Source: Mycobacterium sp. MBM
Lineage (GTDB): Bacteria; Actinomycetota; Actinomycetes; Mycobacteriales; Mycobacteriaceae
Assembly (NCBI GenBank): GCA_021648845.1
Contig: JAKJHY010000003.1
Location: 186,001 to 250,000 of the forward strand
DNA length: 64,000 bases
Direction of reading: 5' to 3'
Shown here: piece by piece, positions 17,721 to 26,397 of the stretch
How the letters are laid out: every line of letters begins with the position of its first letter
How positions within the stretch are numbered: the stretch's first letter is position 1
The notes under the pieces: model-generated
Told to the model about the DNA's origin: nothing
Seen by the model: only the letters and a program-made list of their open reading frames with translations
Databases searched by the model: none
Position numbers and translations under genes: made by a program

Positions 17721-18740
17721 TCAGCCGGGTAGCGGCAGCCGGACCTCGAAGCGGGCGCCGGTCGTCAGGTTCTGCGCCGTCACCGACCCGCCGTGGGCGT
17801 GCACCAGGCCCGCGGCGATCGCCAGACCCAGACCCGAACCGTTGGGCAGCGTCGAATCCGCCCGCGGTACACGGCCGTTGGACCCGCGGTAGGCGACGTC
17901 GAAGACCCGGGGTAGGTCGTTGTCGTCGATACCGACGCCGGTGTCGTCGACCCGAACCCAGGCCTGGGGCCCCTCGGATCCGACGGTGAGGGTGACGCTG
18001 CCGCCCTCGGGGGTGTGGGCGGTGGCATTGGCGACCAGATTCGACAGCACCCGCACCAGCGCGCGATCGCTGCCCAGGACGTGCACCGCCTGGTCGGGCA
18101 GCTCGGCGCGCAATGTCACGCCGGCCCGGCGCGCCGGGATCCGGTGTGCGGCCAGGACATCGTCGACCACCTCGTCGAGGGCCACCAGTTCGTGGGTGGG
18201 CGCCGCCGCGCCGGCGTTGATCTTCGACATCTCGAACAGGTCGTCGACCATCTCGGCGAGCCGGATGGACTCCTGCTCGATGTGTTTGGCGTGGCTGCGG
18301 ACCTCGTCATCGGTGACCACGCCGTCGGCGAGGGCTTCGGAGACGGCGCGAATCCCGGCCAGCGGGGTGCGCAGGTCGTGGCTGACGAAGGCGACGAGTC
18401 GGCGCCGGGACTTCTCGGCCTCCCGCTCGGAGTCGCGGATCTGGCGCTCCCACACGGTGCGCCGGGCCTGATAGCGGGCGAGCATGACGGCGGTGGGAAT
18501 GGTGACGGTCGAGACGATGGCCAGCACGACGGCGATCTGCTGGAAGGTCTCGGTGATCATGAACCCGCTGGCGCCCAGGACACCGGTGAAGGTGGCTAGC
18601 GTCGGAATCAGGACCAGCGCAACCATGCTCACCGTCAGCGACCACGACCGCGCCAGCCGGATGGCGATCGCACCGGCGGCCACCACCGGCACCGAGCAGG
18701 CCAGCGCCCAGCCGGCGATCTCCCACAGATCGGTCATCAT
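17721..18740 (-). CDS. Two-component sensor histidine kinase
   Basis: A 339-residue sensor kinase. Two or three N-terminal helices (about 7-27, 34-56 and 63-85) lie close together with almost no extracytoplasmic loop, so it probably senses within the membrane. HisKA follows, with the phosphoacceptor His in VAFVSHDLRTPLAGIRAV, and then HATPase_c with N box LSNLVANATAHTPEGG, DDTGVGI and GSGLGLAIAAGLV. It starts by ATGA overlap with the response regulator gene (ATG at 18740; 18737 is an alternative). Confidence 0.93.
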   Translation of the reverse strand: MMTDLWEIAGWALACSVPVVAAGAIAIRLARSWSLTVSMVALVLIPTLATFTGVLGASGFMITETFQQIAVVLAIVSTVTIPTAVMLARYQARRTVWERQIRDSEREAEKSRRRLVAFVSHDLRTPLAGIRAVSEALADGVVTDDEVRSHAKHIEQESIRLAEMVDDLFEMSKINAGAAAPTHELVALDEVVDDVLAAHRIPARRAGVTLRAELPDQAVHVLGSDRALVRVLSNLVANATAHTPEGGSVTLTVGSEGPQAWVRVDDTGVGIDDNDLPRVFDVAYRGSNGRVPRADSTLPNGSGLGLAIAAGLVHAHGGSVTAQNLTTGARFEVRLPLPG

Positions 18741-19405
18741 GCGCTCCACAGGTAGCCGCGACCCCACACCGTCTGGATCCGGTGTTGGTCGCCGAGTTTC
18801 GCGCGCAACCGCTTGACGTGCACGGTGACCGTGGACATATCGCCGTAATCCCACTGCCATACCCGTTTGAGCAGGTCGGAGCGGGAGAACACGGTATCGC
18901 GGTTGGTCAGGAAGAACACCAGCAGATCGAATTCGCGGTTGGTCAGACTGACCGGACGCCCGGCCACCGTCACCGAGCGGGCCGCCGTCGAGACCGACAG
19001 CTGGTCGCACGAAAGTTCCATCGGGACAAGCGGCATCGCCCCGCTGCGTCGCAGCACCGACTGCACCCGCAACGCCAACTCGCGAGGGCTGAATGGTTTG
19101 GTCAGGTAGTCGTCGGCGCCGGCTTCCAGGCCTGCGATGCGGTCGTCCTGCTCGCCGAGGGCGGTCAGCAGGATCACCGGCAGGCCGTAGTTGCCGTCGC
19201 GGCGTAGCTCGCGGCACAAGGTGAGGCCGTCGAATTCGGGCATCATCACGTCGAGCACCGCGACGTCGATATCGGGGGACCCGAGCAGCCTGCGTGCCTC
19301 GGCGCCGTCCTGGGCGAGCGCCACCTGCAGTCCGTCGCGTTCCAGATAGCGGCGCACCACATCGCGCACGACGGTGTCGTCGTCGGCGATCAGCACCCGG
19401 GTCAT
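18737..19405 (-). CDS. OmpR/PhoB-family response regulator
   Basis: A 222-residue regulator. The receiver domain has the acidic pocket DDD (8-10), phosphoacceptor Asp52 in VAVLDVMMPEFDGL and the conserved lysine in DDYLTKPFSPREL. The C-terminal winged helix contains SLTNREFDLLVFFLTNRDTVFSR and TVHVKRLRAKLG. It is the first gene of the pair with the kinase and is divergent from the GT2 operon at 19510. Direct repeats at 19446-19463 have the spacing expected for this regulator class. Confidence 0.95.
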   Translation of the reverse strand: MTRVLIADDDTVVRDVVRRYLERDGLQVALAQDGAEARRLLGSPDIDVAVLDVMMPEFDGLTLCRELRRDGNYGLPVILLTALGEQDDRIAGLEAGADDYLTKPFSPRELALRVQSVLRRSGAMPLVPMELSCDQLSVSTAARSVTVAGRPVSLTNREFDLLVFFLTNRDTVFSRSDLLKRVWQWDYGDMSTVTVHVKRLRAKLGDQHRIQTVWGRGYLWSA

Positions 19406-19413
19406 AGCCTTCG

Positions 19414-19419
19414 AGGCTA
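19414..19419 (-). promoter_or_regulatory. -10 box (TAGCCT) for the response regulator gene
   Basis: TAGCCT on the minus strand ends 8 nt before the ATG at 19405, giving a nearly leaderless transcript for the two-component genes. Confidence 0.4.
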
Positions 19420-19445
19420 GCCGCCCCGGGCCGGTCGGGCTGGGC

Positions 19446-19463
19446 CGTCACGGTTCCGTCACG
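19446..19463 (+). promoter_or_regulatory. Direct repeat CGTCACG-N4-CGTCACG, candidate response-regulator site
   Basis: Two identical 7-base repeats CGTCACG separated by four bases (11-bp period) lie in the divergent region between the response regulator and the GT2 gene. This 7-4-7 tandem layout is the classic OmpR/PhoB-family site. It would lie about 47-64 bases before the predicted GT2 start and about 41-58 before the regulator's own start. Confidence 0.5.
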
Positions 19464-19496
19464 ACTTTGCGCCTGGCACCCGGCGCGCAGTCCACA

Positions 19497-19502
19497 TAGC
19501 GT
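19497..19502 (+). promoter_or_regulatory. -10 box (TAGCGT) for the GT2 operon
   Basis: TAGCGT ends 7 nt before the ATG at 19510, which fits a leaderless transcript. There is no good -35 box at the usual distance, as expected for an activator-dependent promoter. Confidence 0.45.
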
Positions 19503-19509
19503 CATTGCC

Positions 19510-20172
19510 ATGACCGATGGTGCACCGGCCTGCGTGACGGTCGTTCTGCCGTGCCTCAACGAGCGCGATGCGCTGCCGGGCGTGTTGGCGGCCATCCCGA
19601 GTGGGTATACCGCGCTGGTGGTCGATAACGCCAGCACCGACGACACCGCGAGCGTGGCTCGATCGCATGGCGCAACGGTGGTGCACGAGGCCCGTCCCGG
19701 CTACGGATCGGCCGTGCATGCGGGGGTCGTGGCGGCGCAGACGCCCATCGTCGCCGTCCTGGACGGGGACGGGTCGCTGGATCCGGCGGAGTTGCCGGCC
19801 ATGGTCGCCGAGCTGGATCGTGGCGCCGATATGGTGATCGGCCGGCGCCGGGCCGCACCCGGGGTGCGCTGGCCGTGGCATGCGCGGCTGGGTACCGCCG
19901 CGGTGTGCTGGCGGCTGCGGCAGCGTTATCGGCTGCCGGTGCACGATATCGCCCCGATGCGAGTGGCGCGCCGGGATGCGCTGTTGGATCTCGGTGTGCA
20001 CGATCGGCGGTCGGGCTACCCGCTGGAATTGTTGGTGCGGGCGGCGGGAGCGGGCTGGCGGGTGGTGGAACGTGATGTCGCCTACGGCCCGCGCACCGGC
20101 GGCAAGTCGAAGGTCAGTGGTTCGGTGCGCGGTAGTGCCGTCGCGGCGCTCGACTTTTGGCGTGCCATCTGA
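19510..20172 (+). CDS. Family 2 glycosyltransferase
   Basis: A 220-residue GT-A fold enzyme, orthologue of Rv0539. Visible parts: VTVVLPCLNERDALPGVLAAI, the nucleotide-binding VVDNASTDDTA, the DXD-type AVLDGDGSLDPAEL, and GRRRAAPGVRWPWHARLG followed by the late PLELLVRAAGAGWRVVERDV. There are no membrane helices, unlike dolichyl-phosphate mannose synthases with membrane tails. Its start follows the TAGCGT box and it overlaps the next gene by one base (TGATG). Donor and acceptor are unknown. Confidence 0.9.
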   Translation: MTDGAPACVTVVLPCLNERDALPGVLAAIPSGYTALVVDNASTDDTASVARSHGATVVHEARPGYGSAVHAGVVAAQTPIVAVLDGDGSLDPAELPAMVAELDRGADMVIGRRRAAPGVRWPWHARLGTAAVCWRLRQRYRLPVHDIAPMRVARRDALLDLGVHDRRSGYPLELLVRAAGAGWRVVERDVAYGPRTGGKSKVSGSVRGSAVAALDFWRAI

Positions 20173-20831
20173 TGTGGGATTGCACCGTTCTGGTGGTCGC
20201 CAAGGCGCCGGTGCCCGGACTGGCCAAGACCAGGCTCGCCGCGGATCTGGGCGACGAGGTGGCCGCCGATATCGCGGCGGCCGCGCTGTTGGACACTCTC
20301 GACGCGGTGGCCGCGGCACCGGTGGCCCGCCGCGTCGTGGCGATGACCGGTGATCTGCGGCGTGCGTGTCGCCACGCGGAGATCCGGGAGCGACTGGCCG
20401 ATTTCACGGTGATCGCGCAGCGCGGCGCGGATTTCGCCGAGCGGCTGGCGCACGCTCATGAGGATGCCGCCGCGTTCGGGCCGCCGGTCGTGCAGATCGG
20501 CATGGACACCCCCCAGGTGAGCCCGGAACTGCTCGTCGAGTGTTGCCGCGGGCTGCAGGACTCGGATGCGGTGCTCGGCCTGGCCGCCGACGGAGGATGG
20601 TGGGTGTTGGGTGTGCGGGATCCCGCGATGGCGGAGTGTCTGTGCGATGTTGCGATGTCGCAACCGGATACCGGCAAGCGCACGCTGCGGGCGCTCGACG
20701 ATGCGGGTCTGGGTGTGCGTCTGGTGACCGAACTGGCCGATGTCGACACCGTCGCCGATATCGACGGGGTGCGGTGCGTGTGTGCACCCGGGGGCCGATT
20801 CGCCCGGGCCACCCGAGAAGCGGGGGTGTAG
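20172..20831 (+). CDS. DUF2064/TIGR04282-type nucleotidyl- or glycosyltransferase-like protein
   Basis: A 219-residue protein with a nucleotidyltransferase-like Rossmann fold, orthologue of Rv0540. The N-terminal VVAKAPVPGLAKTRLAADLG mimics the GxG-x-R-K loop of sugar-nucleotide transferases; the middle has QIGMDTPQVSPELL and LGLAADGGWWVLGV, typical of DUF2064. The family is often found beside a GT2 enzyme (rSAM/selenodomain-associated transferases 1 and 2), as here. Biochemical role unknown. I use the ATG at 20172, which overlaps the GT2 stop by one base. Confidence 0.85.
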   Translation: MWDCTVLVVAKAPVPGLAKTRLAADLGDEVAADIAAAALLDTLDAVAAAPVARRVVAMTGDLRRACRHAEIRERLADFTVIAQRGADFAERLAHAHEDAAAFGPPVVQIGMDTPQVSPELLVECCRGLQDSDAVLGLAADGGWWVLGVRDPAMAECLCDVAMSQPDTGKRTLRALDDAGLGVRLVTELADVDTVADIDGVRCVCAPGGRFARATREAGV

Positions 20832-20833
20832 AC

Positions 20834-21463
20834 ATGCACGGCGATCTCTACGAACAGGCCCTCGACGGGGAGCGGTGCTGGATACGGCAGGAGGACGGCC
20901 GGGTCAAACGGCTGCCGGTGCACGACTGGCTGATCGGGTCGCAGGTGGACAACCCGTTCGATCGCGCCATCGTCGACATGTGCACCGGGCCTACCATCGA
21001 TCTCGGTTGTGGCCCTGGACGTCTGGTTGCCGATCTGTTGCGGCGCGGGGTACCGGCGCTGGGCGTCGACCAGTCGGCGTGCGCCGTCGAGCTGGCCCGC
21101 AGTAGCGGCGTGCCGGTGCTGCGCCGTGACCTGTTCGGCCCACTGCCCGGGACGGGGCGCTGGCACACCGCGCTGTTGGCCGACGGCAACGTGGGGCTCG
21201 GCGGCGACCCGTGGCGGGTCCTGCAGCGCGCCGGTGAGTTGTTGCGTCGCGGGGGTGAGTGCCTGGTCGAATTCGACACGGCGGTATCGGGGGTCGAGGC
21301 ACAGTGGGTACGGCTGGAATCCGCTCGGGCCATCGGTCCGTGGTTCCGGTGGGCCTCGGTGGGGTTGGACTGTGCGGCGCGGATCGCCGGGGACGTCGGG
21401 CTGGCCTTGCGCACCGTGCATCCCATCGGGGAGCGTGTGATCGCGAGTCTGGTCGCCCGGTGA
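20834..21463 (+). CDS. Class I SAM-dependent methyltransferase
   Basis: A 209-residue methyltransferase. The SAM-binding motif I is TIDLGCGPGRLVADLLRRG, then the acidic motif II in ALGVDQSACAVELAR, with WHTALLADGNVGLGG as motif IV. The N-terminal 50 residues (YEQALDGERCWIRQEDG) are family-specific. It starts two bases after the previous gene's stop and overlaps the next by four bases. The acceptor is unknown but probably belongs to the same pathway as the two transferases before it. Confidence 0.88.
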   Translation: MHGDLYEQALDGERCWIRQEDGRVKRLPVHDWLIGSQVDNPFDRAIVDMCTGPTIDLGCGPGRLVADLLRRGVPALGVDQSACAVELARSSGVPVLRRDLFGPLPGTGRWHTALLADGNVGLGGDPWRVLQRAGELLRRGGECLVEFDTAVSGVEAQWVRLESARAIGPWFRWASVGLDCAARIAGDVGLALRTVHPIGERVIASLVAR

Positions 21464-22590
21464 GCGCGTTGCGCAGCACCGCGGTCACCGCCAGGGTGGG
21501 GGTGGCGCTGGGCGCTGCGGTGGCGGTGTGTTTTCTGACCGGTCTGCTCAGTCATTTCATCCAGCACCCGCAACCGTGGTTTTTCTGGCCGACCCGCCCG
21601 GTCTGGCTCTACCGGCTGACCCAGGGGCTGCACGTGGCCTCCGGTATCGCCGCCATCCCGCTGGTGGTGGTGAAGCTGTGGTCGGTGTGGCCCAAGCTGT
21701 TCGAGCGTCCCGTGCTCGGGCGAGCGCAGCGACGGGGAAGACGTAGCGGGGTGCCGGTCCGGCTGCTGGAACGCGGATCGATCCTGGTCCTCGTCGCTTC
21801 GATCCTGTTCGAGCTGACCACCGGTCTGATGAACATCGCGCAGTGGTACGCGTTCGGATTCTATTTTCCCCCAGCTCATTACGCGATGGCCTATGTCGCC
21901 GCGGGCGCGGTGCTGGTGCACCTTGCGGTGAAATTGCCGATCATCCGCCGTGCCCTCGGGGAGCCTCTCGACGAGGTGTCCGACGGTGGTCGCGTCGGCC
22001 CGAACCGGCGCACCGTGTTGCGGGGCACCTGGCTTGCGGTGGCGGCGGCGACGGTGGTGACCGTCGGCCAGACGGTTCCGCTGTTTCGCCGGGTGTCGGT
22101 GCTGGCGCCGCGGACCGGGGAGGGGCCACAGGGTGTGCCGGTGAACCGCTCGGCCGCGGCCGCCGGTGTCGGGCGGGCCGCGACGTCGCCGCAGTACCGG
22201 TTGACCGTGTCCAACGGGCAGCACACCCGTGCCTTCGGTATCGAGGAGTTGCAGGCGATGCCGCAGTCCACCTATCGGCTGCCGATCGCCTGTGTGGAGG
22301 GCTGGAGCGCCGACGCCGAGTGGACCGGTGTGGTGTTGTCCGATCTGCTTGCCGCGGTGCAGGGTTCACCGGATGCCGACATCCGGATGGTGTCCTTGGA
22401 GCCGCCCGGGCCCTACTCGAGGACGGTGTTGCCCGCGCGGCATGCGCGCGATCGGCAGACCCTGATCGCGCTGCGGCTGAACGGGGAGACGCTGAATCTC
22501 GACCACGGCTATCCATGCCGGCTGATAGCGCCCAGCCGCCCGGGTGTGTTGCAGACCAAATGGCTCGCACGCATCGAGGTGCTGCCATGA
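21460..22590 (+). CDS. Membrane molybdopterin-dependent oxidoreductase fused to a cytochrome b-like domain
   Basis: A 376-residue two-part protein. Residues about 12-165 form four membrane helices with histidines placed like b-haem ligands, including GLHVASG in helix 2 and a HYAMAY...VLVHLAV pair 14 residues apart in helix 4. Another helix near 190 leads to an extracytoplasmic sulfite-oxidase-like molybdopterin domain (about 245-376) whose Mo-ligand cysteine is in RLPIACVEGWSADAEW. Such fusions move electrons between the quinone pool and a periplasmic substrate. The GTG start overlaps the methyltransferase stop by four bases. Confidence 0.85.
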   Translation: MSALRSTAVTARVGVALGAAVAVCFLTGLLSHFIQHPQPWFFWPTRPVWLYRLTQGLHVASGIAAIPLVVVKLWSVWPKLFERPVLGRAQRRGRRSGVPVRLLERGSILVLVASILFELTTGLMNIAQWYAFGFYFPPAHYAMAYVAAGAVLVHLAVKLPIIRRALGEPLDEVSDGGRVGPNRRTVLRGTWLAVAAATVVTVGQTVPLFRRVSVLAPRTGEGPQGVPVNRSAAAAGVGRAATSPQYRLTVSNGQHTRAFGIEELQAMPQSTYRLPIACVEGWSADAEWTGVVLSDLLAAVQGSPDADIRMVSLEPPGPYSRTVLPARHARDRQTLIALRLNGETLNLDHGYPCRLIAPSRPGVLQTKWLARIEVLP

Positions 22591-23051
22591 CGGTGGCACG
22601 GATCGTGTTGGCGCTGGCCGGTATCGGGGTCGGCTGCTACGGCGCGGTGCTGTTGTGGGAACTCCCGACGACAACGGTGGTGCGGATCCTGACCTGGGCG
22701 GTGGTGGCGGTGGTGATCCACGATCTGGTGTTCGCGCCGCTGTCCGCGGCGGTCGGCATGATCGGCCGGCGCCTGCTCCCGCTGCGCTGGCGGTCACCGT
22801 TCGCGGTGGCCGCGCTGTGCAGCGTGGTGTTGGTGTTGCTGGCCATCCCGGTGTACGACAGGCCGGGGTTGCGCCCGGACAACCCGACCGTGCTGGACCG
22901 CGACTACCCGATGGGTCTGTTGTCCGCGCTGGCCGTGGTGTGGGTGTGCGTACCGGCGTACCTTCTGTTGCGGCGGTTACCAGTTCGTCAGGATGAGGTG
23001 GTTGATCGCCAGGGCACCGACGACGTTGAGCGCCAGCCACCAACGGTGTGA
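22587..23051 (+). CDS. Integral membrane protein, last gene of the GT2 operon
   Basis: A 154-residue protein with four predicted helices (about 4-22, 30-52, 72-92 and 108-130) and a charged tail. No family recognised. It begins by ATGA overlap with the molybdo-oxidoreductase gene, so it may be a partner subunit or anchor. Its final 75 bases overlap, in antisense, the 3' end of the convergent membrane-protein gene at 22977. Confidence 0.75.
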   Translation: MTVARIVLALAGIGVGCYGAVLLWELPTTTVVRILTWAVVAVVIHDLVFAPLSAAVGMIGRRLLPLRWRSPFAVAALCSVVLVLLAIPVYDRPGLRPDNPTVLDRDYPMGLLSALAVVWVCVPAYLLLRRLPVRQDEVVDRQGTDDVERQPPTV

Positions 23052-24332
23052 CCGTGGTGGCAGTAATGCGCCGGCGGCGGTGAGCCATACCGTGAACGGC
23101 AGCCAGATGCGTTCGGTTTCGGCCTTGCTCAGCATGCTGAGGTCGGCCAGCAGGATGGACAGCAGGGCTCCCGCCAGCAGCACATGCAGTCCGGATCGTC
23201 GGCGCAGGGCCCGGACATCGACGACGTGCCCGAGCGCGGCCACGCTGCCGAGTCCGATCGCACATACCGTGGACGCCAGATTGGCCCACACCCAGTACTG
23301 GAACGGGCGGTCATTGGCGATGCCCTGCCAATAGCGTTCCTGCACCAGGTGATACCCGTCGAACCACCAGAAGCCCGCCGCGTAGAAGGCCGCCACCACG
23401 GTCAGCGCCGCGAGGACGGCGGGCACCAGGACGCGCAGCGCCGAGCGCCGATCGGCGGCGGTCAGCAGAACGGCGACCGCCGGTAGCGCGATCAGTCCGA
23501 GCCCGTAGTTGAGGAAGATGCCCCAGCCGAGCAGCAGGCCGGCGCCGACCGCGGTCAGGATCGACGGACGTGGCCGGCCGTGCACCGCCAGTGCCAGCAG
23601 CGCGATACCCCAGGCGGCCACGCCGGCGAAGTATCCGTCGGCGGATACCGCAATCCAGATGGCGGTCGGAGCGACCGCCACGAACGGCGCGGCCCGGCGG
23701 GCGGTGGGTTCGTCGGCGACGGCCCGGATCGCGATGATGATCGCGGCCGCGGCACTGGAACCGACCAGCAGGCACAGCGTCGCCGCCCATGCGCCGCCGC
23801 CGAGACCGATGCGGTCCAGCCACACGAACGTCAGCAGCGCCCCCGGCGGATGGCCGGATACGTGGGTGATCCACGAATCCGGTTGGAAGTCCAGGATCCT
23901 GCCGGCGAACGTGCGCACCGCCTCGCCGATGTCGGTGACGGTCGGCACCTGACGCAGGTACTCGTGGCGCGCGGTGAGCCGGCCGGCGAAACCGCGATCC
24001 CACCCGTCGACCATCGCCAGCGAGAAGGCCCACGCCGCGGAGGTGGCCCACACCGACAACACCAGCGTCCGCCAGGGCAGCCGGGCCGCCACGGCCGGAC
24101 CCCACAAGACGGCGGCGACGCCGATGAGGACGGCCGGCACGGTGCCCCACCCGACGTGGGCGTTCCACCACCCGAAGATCGGCGCGGTGTCGGCGAAGTC
24201 GCGGATCCGCTGCGGTGTGCTGTTGATCAGCGGGGTGACGATGCCCAGGTTCAGGTGCGGGACCACGAAGGCCGCGACCAGCAACGTCACCCCGATGGTT
24301 ACGGCCACCGCTTCCCGTCGCCCGATGTGCAT
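22977..24332 (-). CDS. GT-C-like polytopic membrane protein (Rv0541c family)
   Basis: A 451-residue membrane protein with about eleven helices, placed and sized like Rv0541c. The extracytoplasmic loops carry ARHEYLRQVPTVTDIG and SWITHVSGHPPGALLTFVWLDRIG; loops with charged and aromatic residues after the first helix are seen in GT-C glycosyltransferases that use polyprenyl-phosphate sugars. No experimentally known substrate. The ATG at 24332 follows a minus-strand TAGTGT -10 box by 6 nt. Confidence 0.78.
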   Translation of the reverse strand: MHIGRREAVAVTIGVTLLVAAFVVPHLNLGIVTPLINSTPQRIRDFADTAPIFGWWNAHVGWGTVPAVLIGVAAVLWGPAVAARLPWRTLVLSVWATSAAWAFSLAMVDGWDRGFAGRLTARHEYLRQVPTVTDIGEAVRTFAGRILDFQPDSWITHVSGHPPGALLTFVWLDRIGLGGGAWAATLCLLVGSSAAAAIIIAIRAVADEPTARRAAPFVAVAPTAIWIAVSADGYFAGVAAWGIALLALAVHGRPRPSILTAVGAGLLLGWGIFLNYGLGLIALPAVAVLLTAADRRSALRVLVPAVLAALTVVAAFYAAGFWWFDGYHLVQERYWQGIANDRPFQYWVWANLASTVCAIGLGSVAALGHVVDVRALRRRSGLHVLLAGALLSILLADLSMLSKAETERIWLPFTVWLTAAGALLPPRSHRWWLALNVVGALAINHLILTNW

Positions 24333-24338
24333 GCACCC

Positions 24339-24344
24339 ACACTA
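24339..24344 (-). promoter_or_regulatory. -10 box (TAGTGT on the minus strand)
   Basis: TAGTGT on the minus strand ends 6 nt before the ATG at 24332, consistent with a leaderless transcript for the GT-C-like gene. Confidence 0.4.
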
Positions 24345-24392
24345 TGGGTGGGCGGCGCGGGACCCGGTTGGCGAACGAACTTGACAGGTGTC

Positions 24393-24398
24393 GATAAT
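24393..24398 (+). promoter_or_regulatory. -10 box (GATAAT) for a leaderless gene
   Basis: GATAAT ends 6 nt before the ATG at 24405 and decides that start. A TTGACA at 24381 is too close to act as its -35 element. Confidence 0.45.
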
Positions 24399-24404
24399 GG
24401 GCCG

Positions 24405-25532
24405 ATGACTATCACCTCCGCGGCGTTCTGCGCGCGTTATGGCATCGACTTCCCGCTGTTCGCGTTCAGCCACTGCCGTGATGTGGTGGCCGCGGTCTCC
24501 AATGCCGGCGGTTTCGGTGTGCTCGGTGGTGCGGCGTACTCACCCGAGCGGCTCGACCAGGAGCTCACCTGGATCGACGAACACGTCAACGGCAAGCCGT
24601 ACGGCATCGACATCATCGTGCCCGCCAAGTTCGAGGGAAAGGGCGAGAAGCTGTCCGGCGACGACCTGGCTTCCCGCATTCCCGACAGCTACCGCGAGTT
24701 CGTCAACAAACTGCTGGCCGACCACGACATCGAACCCGACACCCGGGTCCGCACCGGCAAACCGGTGCTGTCCGGCGGCAACGGCGAGGAGTTGCTCGAG
24801 GTCGCCATGAGCCATCCGATCAAGATGATGGCCAATGCGCTGGGTGTGCCGCCGGACTACATGATCGAGGCCGGCCGCGAGCGCGGTATCCCGGTGGCCG
24901 CGCTGGTCGGCGCCAAGGAACATGCGGTCAAGCAGGTCGCCGCCGGCGTGGACCTGATTGTCGCGCAGGGCACCGAGGCCGGCGGGCACTGCGGTGAGGT
25001 GAGCACCCTGGTCGTGGTGCCCGAAGTGATCGAGGCCATCGACGATGCGGTGCCGGTGCTGGCCGCCGGCGGCATCGTCACCGGCAGGCAGATGGCCGCC
25101 GCCGTCGCGCTGGGGGCTGTCGGCGCGTGGACGGGGTCGGTCTGGCTGACCACCGAGGAGGCCGAGACCGAGCCGCACACCGTCACCAAGATGCTGGCCG
25201 CGAGCTCGCGGGACACCGTGCGCTCGGCCGGGCGCACCGGCAAGCCGTCGCGCCAGCTGCGATCGGACTGGACCGATGCCTGGGCGCCGAACCCCGGGGG
25301 GCAGCAACCGCTGCCGCTGCCGTTGCAGAACATGCTGTCCGAGCCGGTGCTGCGCCGCATCGACGCGCTCGCCGACCAGGGACACGAGGGCGCCAAGCGG
25401 CTGTCGACCTATTTCGTCGGGCAGGGCGTCGGCCTGATGAGCAAGGTGAAGCCGGCCCGCGATGTGGTGCTGGAGTTCATCGAGGACTATCTGGCGGCTA
25501 CCGAGCGATTGAGCAACTCGCTGCCTGAATGA
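24405..25532 (+). CDS. Nitronate monooxygenase (2-nitropropane dioxygenase) family flavoprotein
   Basis: A 375-residue TIM-barrel FMN enzyme. FMN-binding and catalytic segments are visible: [80 protein letters not shown]. The histidine in EAGGHCG corresponds to the catalytic base region. The family oxidises nitronates, but in actinobacteria many members have unknown natural substrates. It is followed after 34 bases by the cyclase gene, which has its own promoter. Confidence 0.9.
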   Translation: MTITSAAFCARYGIDFPLFAFSHCRDVVAAVSNAGGFGVLGGAAYSPERLDQELTWIDEHVNGKPYGIDIIVPAKFEGKGEKLSGDDLASRIPDSYREFVNKLLADHDIEPDTRVRTGKPVLSGGNGEELLEVAMSHPIKMMANALGVPPDYMIEAGRERGIPVAALVGAKEHAVKQVAAGVDLIVAQGTEAGGHCGEVSTLVVVPEVIEAIDDAVPVLAAGGIVTGRQMAAAVALGAVGAWTGSVWLTTEEAETEPHTVTKMLAASSRDTVRSAGRTGKPSRQLRSDWTDAWAPNPGGQQPLPLPLQNMLSEPVLRRIDALADQGHEGAKRLSTYFVGQGVGLMSKVKPARDVVLEFIEDYLAATERLSNSLPE

Positions 25533-25554
25533 ACCGCGGTGTCGGCCGACCCGC

Positions 25555-25560
25555 CATAAT
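25555..25560 (+). promoter_or_regulatory. -10 box (CATAAT) for the cyclase gene
   Basis: CATAAT ends 6 nt before the GTG at 25567, predicting a leaderless transcript. Confidence 0.4.
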
Positions 25561-25566
25561 CGGCGG

Positions 25567-26397
25567 GTGGCCGGCACCGAACTGATCCTGTTGGTCACCG
25601 CCGCACTTCTGCTTGCGGGACTGATCACCTTCCTGGTGCTGTTCCTCGTCGCGCGGCGCCAGCTGGGCTCCGTCCGCCGCGAGCTCAAACGCTTGCTGGC
25701 CGAGCAGGATGACCAGCGCAGGCGTCGCCGGCGCGGTGTCGCCCCGCTGGCGCTCAAGACGGTCTTTCAGACCGCGGACATGTTGATCACCAAGGGTCTC
25801 GGCGCCACCGTGCGAAACTCGATCGAAGACCTCGCGGGCTGGGCCCAGATCGAGCGACCCGATCTGGCCAGGCTCACCGCCGACGGCCGGGTCGTCATCG
25901 TGTTCTCCGATATCGAAGGCTCCACCGAGTTCAACGAATCGATGGGTGACCGGGCGTGGGTGCGGGTGCTGGGCAAGCACAACAAGCTGATCGAATCACT
26001 GGTCGTCAAACACGGCGGTCATGTGGTGAAGAACCAGGGTGACGGTTTCATGATGGCCTTCGCGGACCCGGAGAACGCGGTGCGCTGCAGTGTCGACGTG
26101 CAGGGCGCGCTGGAGGAGAACCCGCAACGCTGGGAGTCCATCAAGGTGCGCATCGGTGTGCACATGGGCACCTCGGTGCGGCGCGGGGAGGACCTGTTCG
26201 GGCTCGATGTCGCCACGGCGGCGCGGGTCGCCGGTCAGGCCGACGGCGGCGAGATCCTGCTCAGCGCGCCGGTCGGGGCGGCCGTGCGGGATCTCGATGA
26301 CATCCGGCTCGGCGCGCCGCGAGAAGTGGAACTCAAGGGCCTGCGCGGCATCCACGTGCTGTACCCGGTGGACGGATCAACCTGGCGTCGAAGCTGA
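25567..26397 (+). CDS. Membrane-anchored class III adenylate/guanylate cyclase
   Basis: A 276-residue protein with one N-terminal membrane helix (about 4-30), a basic linker and a class III cyclase domain (about 105-270). The two metal-binding aspartates are in [14 protein letters not shown] and [38 protein letters not shown] contains the conserved late motif. The lysine in VKNQGDG is in the position linked to ATP choice, so adenylate cyclase is likely. Its 3' end overlaps the convergent cutinase gene by 21 bases. Confidence 0.9.
   Translation: MAGTELILLVTAALLLAGLITFLVLFLVARRQLGSVRRELKRLLAEQDDQRRRRRRGVAPLALKTVFQTADMLITKGLGATVRNSIEDLAGWAQIERPDLARLTADGRVVIVFSDIEGSTEFNESMGDRAWVRVLGKHNKLIESLVVKHGGHVVKNQGDGFMMAFADPENAVRCSVDVQGALEENPQRWESIKVRIGVHMGTSVRRGEDLFGLDVATAARVAGQADGGEILLSAPVGAAVRDLDDIRLGAPREVELKGLRGIHVLYPVDGSTWRRS

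Noticed and set aside
24381..24398. TTGACA plus GATAAT as a complete promoter
   Set aside because: The two boxes are only 6 bp apart, far below the 16-19 bp needed. Only the -10 box was kept.
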